64,000 bases of DNA, taken from NCBI GenBank assembly GCA_009869945.1, contig WIXG01000078.1, positions 186,001-250,000 of the forward strand, written 5' to 3'. This stretch comes from Mesaphorura yosii. Taxonomy: Eukaryota; Arthropoda; Collembola; Poduromorpha; Tullbergiidae. The notes under the pieces are model-generated. The model was given only the letters and a program-made list of their open reading frames with translations. It was not told the DNA's origin and did no database searches. Position 1 is the stretch's first letter. Every line of letters begins with the position of its first letter. This document shows positions 1-13,000 of this stretch, in pieces. The position numbers were made by a program, and so were the translations under genes.

Positions 1-1015
1 GTGGGCCCTGTTTACCGAAAACAACAATAACATGAAAGATAATTAACAATTTACCGTCGTCGGAGTCCCGAGTCCAAAGAAATTTAGTTGACTGACTGCT
101 GTGCGTTCGAAGAAACGTCAGAAACATAATCAATATCACCGTCAGCAATTCACAAACCGCAAAGATGACCTTTCCTGCTGTGTCTTTCCAATTCTGCTTC
201 AAAAACCTGTGCAGCAGCGGTCAGCAAGGGCTTTGTGTACCAGCGACTGGCACCGGCACCACCACGGGAGTATTAATGATCGTGGTTGTCATCAGTGGTC
301 AGCATGAATCATAATTTCCAGCAATTTACGGATGAGTTTGGAGAATTTTGTTCTCCAGCAATGAGAGCGTACGATCAAGCAAAATATTTCCATACGACCT
401 TTGTCTTTGTCGGCTTTCTAAAGTTATTTCTGAAATGACCACAAACGCGAAGGTAAAAACGACAATGGACAATGAGATGAGTTTGTTCATGTTGACGTTG
501 TTATTTTAATGATGCTTTTATTTCACGAGTTAGTGAATAAAAATTCATGGTTATGAAACATGAAATGGAACGTTGATAAGTTTGTACTTGTATTCTTGTG
601 TTACAAGTTTCGTGTTCCAGGAGCAGGAGTTTTACTGCATCTGTTGCAGTGGAATCCAAACTTCTGCAGTTGTCTCAGTTCGAGTATCAGCTTGTCGTCG
701 AGAGAAGCTAACACCCCACCATAAAATACGACAGCAAACAAAGGTGTACGTGTACCAACACAGGAGACATGTCATGTGAACAAGTTCATGGTAGGTCACT
801 GACTATAACCTTTCTTACAGAATGTCATCCTATTCAAATGTCAACAGTGTCAAGGTTAATTGTTATAAACGCTGTTGGTTCCATCATCAACAACAAAATC
901 ATCCTTCGATTCAATCTTTTCGTTGATTTTAGGTATTTCAACGTAAATTAAAATTTTCATTTGGCGTTGGCTTCTTTTGGCAGGAATTGAATAATTTCAT
1001 TGCAATTGCAAAAAT
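1..1015. other. No recognisable gene; 5' flank of PIPOX-like gene
   Basis: No protein family is recognisable here on either strand. The longest open frames are 60-70 codons and look like chance. The last part is presumably the promoter and 5' UTR of the sarcosine oxidase gene that starts at 1016. The stretch could also hold the end of a gene truncated by the left window edge, but no splice-linked coding sequence was found to support that. Confidence 0.5.
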
Positions 1016-2283
1016 ATGTCGACTACTTCTGTGAAACGATATGAGGTCATTGTTGTTGGAGCCGGAATAATGGGATCAACCACGGCGTACTATTTGGCCA
1101 AGCACTACGGGCCGGGACAAGTGCTATTGATGGAGCAGTATGATTGGCTGCATCGGCGAGGCTCAAGTCATGGAGAAAGCAGGTTAGTCACTGCCACAGG
1201 AATCCGGAATCTGCTTCGCTGGTCAATATTAATTCTGCTAATTTAATTTGCAGAATCATTCGACGGATGTACATCCAAGACCACTACACGTACTTGATGA
1301 AGGACGGGTACAAGTTGTGGGCGGACGCGGAACAGGAAGCAAAGACAAAAGTATTCAAGCGGACAGGTGGGATCGATTTTGGCAACAAAGGCAGCGCCAG
1401 CATGGAGTCTATCATCGCTGCGGCTCGAAAACACAACGCTCCTCACGAAGTGCTGGAACAAGCTGACGTTGCAAAGCGATTTCCAACAATCAAGCTGCCA
1501 GACGGTGAAATTGCAGTGTACAGCCCAGATTCTGGCATCCTGAACGCGACAAAGTCTGTCGCAATGTTTCAGTCGCTTGCAAGAACAAACGGAGCGGATC
1601 TTCTGGACAATACGACTGTTGTGAACATCGAGAAGGTTTCACACTCAACTGGCGAGGAGTACAAACTCACGACACAAAATGGCGACATATTCTTCTGCAA
1701 GAAATGCGTGCTGACCGCTGGTGCGTGGACTGGAAAACTTTTACGGAAATGTTTCGACATCGATTTGCCCATGCAGCCGGAACAAACGACAATTGCGTAC
1801 TGGCAAGTTTTGAACGAAAGTTACGCCCACGCCTACGATTCTTCACGGTGTCCAATTTTTATCTTCAACAAGGACAGTGAAGGAGCAGGCTGTATTTATG
1901 GGTGCCCAGCTCACGAATACCCAAATATGATAAAATGTGGCGCTCACTTTGGCACAAATTGTGATCCTGATGGACGAACATTTCAGCCGTGCATGGAGCC
2001 ATTGAAAAACGAAGTTCGTGAATTTATTCAAACTCATTTTAAAGGAATAAGTGAAATTCCAACATCAACAGAAACGTGTATGTACCAAACAACTCCGGAC
2101 TTGGAGTTCATTCTTGATCAACTGCCAAAATACCCAAAAGTAATCATCGGGTGCGGATTTAGTGGGCATGGCTTCAAACTTGGACCTGTGGTTGGTAAAA
2201 TTCTATCACATCTAGTCATTAATGGCCAGAGTCCGTACCCGGATGTACATAAACACTTTGTACTTGACAGATTTAACAAGTAA
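1016..2283 (+). CDS. PIPOX: Peroxisomal sarcosine oxidase-like flavoenzyme (PIPOX/MSOX family)
   Basis: Two exons, 1016-1182 and 1254-2283, give 398 residues, close to the roughly 390 of animal PIPOX. The family oxidises N-methyl amino acids (sarcosine, pipecolate) to imine, formaldehyde and H2O2. Residues 12-19 (VVGAGIMG) are the Rossmann dinucleotide-binding motif; about residues 50-56 give GSSHGESR, the family flavin-loop signature, and it is completed exactly across the intron. Cys331 in CMYQTTPD corresponds to the cysteine that binds FAD covalently. The C-terminal half ends with the [13 protein letters not shown] flavin motif. The start is the first ATG in frame and lies just before the Rossmann strand. 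AATAAA lies at 2348-2353. Oddity: the protein ends in RFNK, not a canonical SKL-type peroxisomal signal. It is convergent with the zinc-finger gene, with only 100 bases between stops. Confidence 0.93.
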
Positions 2284-2347
2284 TACAGATAAATCATGGC
2301 TTTCGACAAGAAACATTAAGCTAGCGTAGAGAAATGTAGGCTCTGTA

Positions 2348-2353
2348 AATAAA
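2348..2353 (+). terminator. Polyadenylation signal AATAAA of PIPOX-like gene
   Basis: A canonical AATAAA sits 65 bases past the stop codon at 2283. The cleavage site would fall about 10-30 bases later, very close to the stop of the opposing zinc-finger gene at 2384. Confidence 0.7.
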
Positions 2354-2383
2354 AATACTTTACAAAAGTGAATTGGAAACTGT

Positions 2384-5300
2384 TTACTCCATTTTCTTTG
2401 GTTTTCTTTCTCGGCCTGATCTTCTAATGCCTGAGTCGGCAGCTGCAGCAGCAGCACGAGGACTTTGCTTGCTCGCGGATTTCACAGGTGATTGAGAGCG
2501 CTGAGAACGGGCCTTCTTAGCAGGACTAGCGGGAGTTTCTGTGGGCTCAGCTGCTCTTTTTCTGCTCGGTGAGGTGGCCACTTTTGCCTTTTTTGGCGAC
2601 TGCTGTTCTTCAGGAACCGTTACTGCTTTCGCTTTATTGCCATTTCTTCGACCTGGCATTGCTGGTGGCTTCGATTCAGCAATGCGTGGGGATTGCAAAG
2701 ATCGCTGTCTTGGGGTTACTGCCGCTTTTGGAGAAGAAGACTTCTCTTTTCCTACTGTCGCTCTCTTTTCTTTTTCCTGAACCTCAATTTCATTAGTCTC
2801 ACTGGGAGCCTTGGTGGGAAGTTGCCTGTTTCCATAAGTCTTCACAACACCTGGAGACCGAGTTGCCGAAGCCCTTGGCGCTGGTTTTTTCGCATCTTTC
2901 TGTGGAGAACGAGAAGGCGATCCTTTAACTGCCGGTCCTCTCGTAGGAAGTGGGGGAGAAGCAGAAGTTATCTTCGCTGCATTCGCTGGTGCTGCCGTTT
3001 TTGGTTTCGGCGTTTCAGTGACCTTTGCAACTTGCTGACTGGCTGTACTCTTGGAAGATTCAACAACTGCTTCATGTCTTGAAGTAGGCTCTGGGCTCCT
3101 GCTCGGAAACTCCTGAATTCTTTTCTCAAAGCATTTGAACCTTGCAACGTCGGGGTGAGCAGTTCGGCCATGTTCTTCCAATTCATCCTCCGTTGCAAAT
3201 TGCTTCCCACATCGGCAATCGTTGGTTACAATTGAATGAGTGTTCAAATGCGAACAATACTCAGATTCATTCAAGTGTGAGAAAGATGCTCCGCAGAGTT
3301 TGCAAGTCCACTTTGACAGCTTCGGGTGAGTGTTTGTCTTGTGTGATACGAGGTCCAGCAGGTGGGAAAACTTCAATTGGCAGAATTGACAGGGCAAAAC
3401 TTTCTCTGCAAAAAAAACATCGAATTATGTAGTTTAGATCGAAGTTAAATTTTCCCTACGTTTCTACCGTCTCTAAGCAACAATTGGACAATTACCTCCA
3501 GAATGCCTGAGCTCTATGTGCAAATCCAAGTATTTCGCGTGTGCAAAGTAAACTGGCTTCATACAAGTAGGACATTTTATCGACCCATTTGGAACCTGTC
3601 CCAGATCTCTCTCTGGAATCAGTTTCTTCTGTGTATCAACCTCAGCTGTCCTCGGGCTTGGTGGTAGCGTAGTTGTTGCTTTTGCCTTTACTGCCTGCTG
3701 AGAAGCATTTCTGCTCAAATGATTGGTGAGTTTTTGATGCGCTTGGAGCAAAGCAGCAGTTTTAAACTGTTCGCCGCAGCTGCAATCAAAGGTTGCCACA
3801 AAATTCGGGCTGATGTGCTTGTTGAAAATATTCCAGTCATGAGTTTCAAGTCCACATGATCGGCAAAGGTATTGCATTAGATGAGGATGCATTTGTAGCT
3901 TATGATTGACCAGATTGATGAGAAGGCTAAAGCTGACATTGCAGTGACTGCAAGGAAACGCACGGGAATCTGTAACGTTAAAGAATTGACCGATAAGATA
4001 TAACGAAATAGATGACAAACCAATGGCATTTACTTTACTTACTCTTGTGGGTTGCAGCAATATGATCATTTAATGCAGTTCGTTTCCAAAATGATTTCTG
4101 GCAAACTGGGCAACTCATGCTTCCACACGCCTCCGTGATTGCTTTAGACGAAGTTGAGCGGACACGAGCTTGTGGGATCGGTGGTGTTTGTTGAAAGACT
4201 TGGCTTGCGGTGACAGGCATCGGCAGAACAAATCGAGACGGTGAAGCAGCTGACACAGGAGCTATAATTAAGGTAAGACGTCAGGTAATGGTAAAAATGA
4301 CAGTCGCGAGCCCCAAATTAACTGAGTGCATGGTATGAGTTTTAGAATTCCTTACATTGTGGTACTAAAGAGATTCCAGGTGGGATTACTATCCTTGTTG
4401 GTGATGCCGGAAGTGCTGATGGCGGTGGTTTGGGGGCAATGAGTCGGGGTCTGTGCGAAGCTTGAGGGCTCATTTTCACGGTAAAACTTTTGGCATTCTT
4501 CTCTCCTGAAGGAACTCGTTGCTGTCCCAGCCCTACTCTAACCTTTACCCCGTTACCAGTTCCAGATGCTTCAATGCACTTTTTCAATTTCAGTGGGTCG
4601 GAGCACTTGACATATTGACCGGTGGCGCTCTCCTCCAGAATATCCTGCACTCCAGTCGCATTCTTGATGACTATAATCTTTTTGGGATTTGCGAGAGAAC
4701 CTTTGACATTTGTACTAGTTTTAACAGAAACTCCAACTGGTGCTGAAAACATAAGATACATTTCATTTAGTTAAAATATCAATACTTTAACCTACTTGAT
4801 TATTCTCATGTGATAATCACCTGAAGCCATGGCGGGTGAAGGTTTGCCTGCTGTCGGCGTTTCAATTGCAGTTTCTAGACGAGAAACATGTCTGGGAGTC
4901 AAATCTTCATCCAACAAGGACTCGCTTAATAAAGGGCGATTAATTAGCCCAACCGAGTTCCAATCCATTTCCCCAAACCCAAGTCCGTCAATATGACCCG
5001 TTGCACCTGCAATGAGTTAAAATTATCAGAAATTGTTGGTAGTGCTGCGCTTGAACTACACTGATGTAGCGGTGTCGTGCTCGCTAGCTAGGCACTTACC
5101 AGCATTTCCAAATCTCAACTCCGACGCTTTCCGGTACAAGTTAGGATTTAGCCCAAGACCAGTAGTGACGACGACCTTGGGAGGAGACTCCGCCGTGCGA
5201 ACTTTCTCGACGCTTGAAATTACGTTCTTGTATGTACTGAGTCTTCCGTCACAATCTGCGCAATGAACCATCACCACTAAGGAATAAAGAGATGACTCTT

Positions 5301-5520
5301 GTCTCAGAATTTGTCTCAATGCAGAAGTTAGCTATAGCTTTTAACGACTAGATAAGGAGTACTTACTGTTTCGTGGCGCGCGGACTTGCTTCGAGCAAAC
5401 TAAGCATTTGTGGTGCAACATCTCTTCCTGGGAGGAGCCACCACCACCAGTGGACGCGCCGTTGGGTTCAAGTTCAGGGGGCTTCGGGGCGAGGGGTTTC
5501 CACTTTGATTTCAGACTCAT
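2384..5520 (-). CDS. Multi-C2H2 zinc-finger protein with basic Ser/Pro-rich tail
   Basis: Seven exons in transcription order: 5520-5367, 5276-5100, 5006-4821, 4742-4356, 4261-4043, 3969-3496, 3405-2384; 872 residues in one frame. Near the N-terminus two CxxC pairs (CLVC and CADC, split by an intron) suggest a zinc-binding module. A low-complexity Pro/Ser linker follows. Then come about eight C2H2-like fingers spread over the last three exons, for example CPVCQKSFWKRTALNDH, CSHCNVSFSLLINLVNH and CQFCQLKFSHLLDLVSH. A canonical-looking HSGEK inter-finger linker is created exactly at the last splice junction, which supports the join. The C-terminal ~230 residues are rich in Ser, Pro, Lys and Arg (RSGRERKPKKME at the end), probably nuclear and disordered. 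All six introns are phase 1. I cannot assign an orthologue; a DNA- or RNA-binding nuclear role is inferred from the fingers. Confidence 0.85.
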
Positions 5521-6325
5521 CTGTTTCACGTTTCACTCCATGGGGTGAAAAGAATGAATATTCTAAGAGACGAGAGAAGACGAACTGTCGTGGGCAACTT
5601 CCAAGACTAAATGACTGAATGCTGAACTTACGCCAAACTCTGTGCCTCTTCTATCGTCCTGACTCTGACTGCTAGCTCACCCTGGACACAGGTGGTAGTG
5701 ATAACACAACGCTCGTTTGCTTCCTACCATCACAGCCTCTGGACTTCGAAGGAGAAAAAAGAGATTTGAAACTCGACTCAGAGGTGTCTACTCTGAAATG
5801 AAAACTCTCGCGTAGAGAGTCTCCTGCCGAAGTATTGTTTGGATGTGTGCTTCGGGTTGAGTTGTACAGGAGTCAGCACTTGCGTCTTTCGGTGATTTTC
5901 ATCTTCTTGAATTTAGCAGCAAAAAGTTCGACAGTATCGACGCATTGAGTGTCTTTGTGCAATGCAAAAGATACTCAAGCAAGGTTTAAATCAAAATAGG
6001 CACGAGTTGGCAATTTATTAATTCAATTGCGATTGCAAGAAGTGACGAATGACTAATGGCCTGGAATTTGACAAAAATGCATTCCTTTGCCAAGAACGTT
6101 GCAACAATGCAATGTACAGTACAAGTATGATTGATAATACTAATTTAGTAGTTGTAATCCTAAGCAGTCATTTATAAACCCAATCTCTAATCTACAGTAC
6201 AAAGTTTCCATTAAAGTAAACAAATAATCACAAATGTTTTCCAACAGAACCCTTCCTTAAGAATGAGTGCGCACAATTTAACAGGGCAGGGTTAAAGTTA
6301 AGACTAAGCCGACGTATTCCTCAGT
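5521..6325. other. Intergenic: zinc-finger gene promoter/5' UTR and SEL1L 3' UTR
   Basis: There is no gene here. The part next to 5520 should be the 5' UTR and promoter of the zinc-finger gene; the part next to 6326 is the 3' UTR of SEL1L, with a minus-strand AATAAA at 6014-6019. These two genes are tandem on the minus strand. Confidence 0.55.
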
Positions 6326-8819
<2,494 letters not shown>

Positions 8820-9217
8820 GGTGTTAATGGCTGCTTATCACGTTCACGGCGATCGAGTAACTCGAACCACCTTCTTGCCAGCGTCCTCATACACACTAGA
8901 TCGAGTTGACTGTACACTGACTGATAAAAAGTCCTGAATTTTGTCTTTGCTTCACTTATCCTTCCTCTGTTCATATCACATTCTACTTTCGGCTTAACTG
9001 CAAGGTGTTATTAATTTTGACCTGTCAATCAAGTCGATTCGGTTTGCCACGTAAAGTTTTGTCATGAGATTTTATATTTCGCAGACGAAAAGAATCTCTT
9101 GAACTTGGTGCCGGACTCTGTAATTTTGAGCATGATTGCGGACTAATTTTTGCGTGTGTTCCTTCTCTAACTTTTTTCTGGTAGTTTCATAAATCAGAAA
9201 GATTTATTCTTAGCAAA
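8820..9217. promoter_or_regulatory. Putative bidirectional promoter SEL1L / COQ7
   Basis: Only 398 bases separate the two start codons of divergent genes, so both 5' UTRs and both promoters must lie here, or at least largely so. I see no convincing TATA box or other core element; the assignment rests on geometry. Confidence 0.5.
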
Positions 9218-10173
9218 ATGTCCTGCAGATTATTACCTCTACGCGTGACTAATCTCATACGAGTTTCATTGTCGGTGTCAGCAACTCAAAGTAGACAGGC
9301 GCATGTCAAAACTTCAAGTTCGACACACGCGAGCAGTGGTGATAATGGTTCTGATTCCTTCCCTGGCTCGTTCAATGTCCAAGACTTGAGAGATAAGGAG
9401 AAGTTAAGGGAAATACGAGATCGCATTTTGCGCGTGGATCACGCTGGAGAGTATGGAGCTGATCGCATTTACGCTGGACAAATGGCAGTTTTAGGTAAAT
9501 CATTGTACAACACATTTAATTTACTGAAATCTTAGAATTGTTCCTCCAGCAAATGGCGTGTATTTGGCTGATTTTCCAGGGAGAACTAAATCGGGTCCTG
9601 TTATCCAGCACATGTGGGACCAGGAGAAAGAACACCTAAAGTTATTTGAAAAGCTCATACCAAAATATCGAGCCAGACCAACCATTTTGCTGCCGGTGAG
9701 TTGACTTCTAGAAAAACTGCACCTCAAGACTCTAGACCTCAAGATGAACAGTCTCTCAATATTGATTTCTGTTCTCTCATTTCAGATATGGAATGTTGCT
9801 GGATTTGTACTTGGAGCAGGTAAAACAGCATTGAAATGAACGACCTTACTTACTGGCAGATCCTTATCCTCATCTCATTTTTCCTGAAGGCACTGCTCTC
9901 TTGGGCGAGAAGGCGGCCATGGCTTGCACTGTCGCTGTCGAAAATTGTATTGTTGAGCACTACAATAATCAGATCCGTCAGTTGATGTCTCAGAATATCC
10001 ACGAGTCGGAGAAGGAAATTCTCGAGTCAATTCAGAAGTGTCGTGACGATGAGCAAGAGCACCACGACCAAGGCCTGGCGCACGGTGCGGAAAATGCGCC
10101 GGCGTACCAATTACTCACAAACGTCATCAAGACTGGATGCAAGACAGCAATCTGGCTGTCTGAACGTATTTAA
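9218..10173 (+). CDS. COQ7: COQ7, 5-demethoxyubiquinone hydroxylase (mitochondrial)
   Basis: Four exons, 9218-9494, 9580-9695, 9786-9819 and 9890-10173, give 236 residues (human about 217). COQ7 is the di-iron hydroxylase of the penultimate step of ubiquinone synthesis, on the matrix side of the inner mitochondrial membrane. The first ~50 residues are rich in Arg, Ser and Thr and poor in acids, as in a mitochondrial presequence. Iron ligands are visible in order: Glu78 in DHAGEYGADRIYAG, Glu108 and His111 in EKEHLKLF, the Glu residues of AVENCIVEHYNNQI, and DDEQEHHDQGLAHG. The protein ends in WLSERI, close to the usual WLSKRI end. The third exon is only 34 bases. Convergent with Spindly, whose minus-strand polyadenylation signal at 10269-10274 lies in the COQ7 3' flank. 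Confidence 0.97.
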
Positions 10174-10489
10174 GTCACAGATTACCTTTAGCTTTCAATT
10201 TCGTACTGCGTACGTGCCGTTATCTCGGGCCATTAAGTCGTTTCCAGCGTATGAATTATGATGAAAGTTTTATTAAGAGCTGTCACATCGTCTTAGCGCG
10301 TTAGGTCGACAACTCGACATCACATTATTCCATTGTTACCCAAAAGTATAAAGACAATTTAGGCATTGCATTGTGTCGTAATTCTTAAGTAAATATACAA
10401 ATTAGTAAAGTAAAACGCGTTCAGGGAAGGAAGTACAAAAAGTGCTCAATTGACTTCGATAAGCGACGTATTTACAGAAAGGCAGAGAA
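10174..10489. other. Shared 3' region of COQ7 and Spindly
   Basis: This 316-base gap between two convergent stop codons holds both 3' UTRs. A minus-strand AATAAA (read as tttatt on the plus strand) at 10269-10274 fits Spindly and lies about 100 bases past the COQ7 stop, so the transcripts probably overlap. No clear plus-strand AATAAA is seen. Confidence 0.6.
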
Positions 10490-12390
10490 TCATTGTTGAT
10501 TGCATTCAGGAATTTCTTCTGTCCGTGACGTTTTCTTGTCTGGTACTTGTAACTTTGGTATGGTTGTGGGATTGGAATTGGATACATTAGTGGTCGTCTG
10601 TTTTATGCGCTGTGTTGTGTCCTCCAAAATACTCTGTCGGAGCCACTCCTCGTCGTTATTGGAAAGTGTCGTGTCGCCGCCACCACGGCCGTCACAAGCT
10701 TTGTTTCTGACACAGGTCGTAGACAAGGAATTGTTTAAGGAACCACTTGATGAGTTATTCAGGGAGTTGTCACCGCTTCCCTCCCCATTGTTGTTTGATG
10801 CTTTGAATCGCGATTCATCTAAGAATGAAAGTAATAGACGCGTATTAAGCAAAAGCTGACACGTTGTCTTGGTTTTTGAGTTGTCGAATATTTACTTACT
10901 GAATTGATCTTGAAGAGCCTGCAATTTGACTCGCAGTATCTTCATATTAGCTTCCGCTGCAACTTTCTGATGATTGGCTTGCTTGAGCTCTTTCCGGCAC
11001 TCAAATAATTCTCGATCTTGGCCAACTTTCTGAGCGATAAGGCGATCGCGTTCGCCTCGCACCACTTCAAGTTCAGGAGGTTGAGGGTGATCTGGATCAA
11101 GACCACTTCGGAATTGGAGTAACTTTCGATTGTACTCGTGGGTCAGCGCCTGAATCCTATCTTCGTACCCCTGCGATGAACAAATAGTAATAGCGATTCA
11201 AATTCTCACAGCGAGATGAGATATTTGACTAAGCTCTAATCGCCCGAAATGTGTACTCACCTCGAATAAGTCGGAACATTCTGACTTCAGTCGCTTCAGT
11301 GCTTGCACCAATTCATTTTCACTTCTCTCAATAACTTGTAATTGGGTAAGAATGATTGCGGAACGAGAGTCGCCACGATCAAGTGATGACCTCAGATCAA
11401 GGTTTTCAACTGTTAATCTTGTGACACGGCCTCGTAACCTCACGAGCTCTTCCTCGACTAGTAAAAACGAAGTCCGAAGGCTCGGTATGACTACGCGATT
11501 TAATGAAGCTTTTCTGGCTTGAGCCTTCCGCGCTTGGACTAATTCTTACCTCGCACTCTCCTCTCCTCCAACTCTGAGAACAACGAGTTTCCCCTCTTGG
11601 ACGGATCATTCAATTCATCCTCTGCAATGTGGTTTTGAATTTGGAGAGCCTGAGCCAGCGCGACTTCTTCAGCACGTTCATTTTCCAGGTCTCTCATTCG
11701 GGTTTGTAGTTGACTTATACATAAATCCTTCGAGTCGATTTCCTCTTTTAACTCGGTTATCACTTCTTTCTGTTGTGCAGTAACTTGCATGAGATTATGA
11801 AGTTTTGATTGCTGGCTTTCAAGCAAGCCCCGAGATGTTTTCAGTTCTTGAGTTAACTGATCTTCTCGAATCTGCAAGTCAACAACAAAAGAGTAGTAAC
11901 TCTGCTTATCAGGACTTCTCAGTTCAGTTAAGTTACGTAAAGTTCTCAACATACCTTCTGAGATTCGCTAAGTTCATTCCTAACATGTCGATCAGTTTGC
12001 AGCGATCTCAATTGCTCAATAGATCGCTGTTGCTGTTCTGCCTGGCCCTTTACGTAGTTGTACTGGTCACGAGTCTCTTCTAGAAAGTCTTGAAGTTCGC
12101 TTATCTAATGACAAAAGAAAGGGAGTGCATTGACGATCATCTGGAGGTTGGAAGATCTGAAGAAATTGATGTACTATATTCTAGTCATAATGTACCTGCT
12201 CTTTCCACTTCTTTTCACGGTTATTGAATTCAGCTGTGAGCGTATCTCCAATACCCTTCAACTCCTTTTCTTTGGCAGCCACTTCATCTTTAAGGAATTC
12301 GACCTCCGTTTGATGTGTTTGTTGAAGAGCATTTAGTTTCAGGGTAAGGTGGTGACACTTCTCCTTCCATTCATCCAATTCCTTCTCCAT
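10490..12390 (-). CDS. SPDL1: Spindly, kinetochore dynein adaptor with C-terminal CaaX
   Basis: Six exons from the first good ATG: 12390-12196, 12104-11955, 11871-11550, 11457-11261, 11170-10900, 10818-10490; 487 residues. Spindly recruits dynein-dynactin to kinetochores with the RZZ complex. Most of the protein is predicted coiled coil (Glu/Lys/Gln/Leu rich). DPSKRGNSLFSELEERR matches the conserved segment of vertebrate Spindly (DPNSKGNSLFAEVEDRR). A later Leu/Arg-rich helix (ECRKELKQANHQK...) lies where the Spindly box is expected. A Ser/Asn-rich tail ends in CNQQ-stop, parallel to the farnesylated CPQQ end of human Spindly. The N-terminus may be incomplete: the reading frame stays open upstream of the ATG to a splice acceptor at 12422, and a possible 29-base exon lies at 12503-12531. 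The N-terminal CC1 box is not clearly found. Confidence 0.88.
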
Positions 12391-12502
12391 TGTCCCTTTT
12401 GGTTGGGAATAATGCGCTCCTTCTAGATAAAAGGAACTCCAGTTTACATTTCAACTGCTTAAATAAACACATAAATTCAGTCTATTATTAGAAATTACTC
12501 AC

Positions 12503-12531
12503 TTCTAGGTGGAATCGATGCAGTAGACAAG
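12503..12531 (-). other. Possible 5' microexon of Spindly
   Basis: On the minus strand a pyrimidine-rich acceptor (ggttccag) precedes 29 bases that end at a strong donor (gtgagt). Joined to the acceptor at 12422 it would encode LSTASIPPRKGAHYSQ in frame with the Spindly start exon. It may be coding or 5' UTR, and no upstream start codon was found for it. Confidence 0.3.
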
Positions 12532-12603
12532 CTGGAACCAGTATCAACGCATCAACATTCTTTTTGTTATTTCAGGATTCGAGCCCCCTCAGTTCCTCTA
12601 TTT

Positions 12604-13000
12604 TTAGATCGCTTCCAGCTTCAATCCAATCACGGAGGCAATTTCACCGTTCTCCACAAGCACAAACTGTCGACGATGAAATGGGAAGATGGGACTACTG
12701 ACGAATGAATGGATTTCCTTCCCACGTCCTGATCCTGAGAAATTAGATCGGATAAATAATATTTTCAGACAACTTACAAACAAGCGTAGATGCAATACTC
12801 GTAGAATGGGTAATTTAGGTTGAGTGTCTTACCTGAGACAAAAAAGATGACTAATGTGTGCTAAAAGGCAAAAGGCAACGTCGCCCCGCTACAATTCAGT
12901 GAGAATGCAATGATATTGATGGCACAAGATAAAGACAGGAGATCATTTACAGTGACTGATTGCTCCCGTGGTACAGCTCATCGTTTCTAGATCGGTAAAC
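12604..13000 (-). CDS. Unidentified short exon chain (possible small gene)
   Basis: A minus-strand frame ending at 12604 reads GSGRGKEIHSFVSSPIFPF and then HRRQFVLVENGEIASVIGLK, which looks protein-like (alternating hydrophobic pattern, few repeats) but matches no family I can name. It begins at a good acceptor (ctaatttctcag) near 12735. A donor (ctcag/gtaagac) about 100 bases upstream closes a short preceding exon that would add IFFVS in frame, and a short ATG-led segment near 12980 could be its start. The resulting protein would be only about 60 residues. Exon boundaries upstream of 12735 are uncertain. It sits between Spindly and KCMF1 and could share the KCMF1 promoter region. Confidence 0.3.

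Noticed and set aside
304-438. 44-residue plus-strand frame with a protein-like look upstream of the PIPOX-like gene
   Set aside because: Too short, no splice partners, no recognisable similarity, and ends before any link to the downstream gene.
10500-10859. 119-codon plus-strand frame
   Set aside because: Antisense to the last Spindly exon, which is supported by phase and by the CNQQ end.
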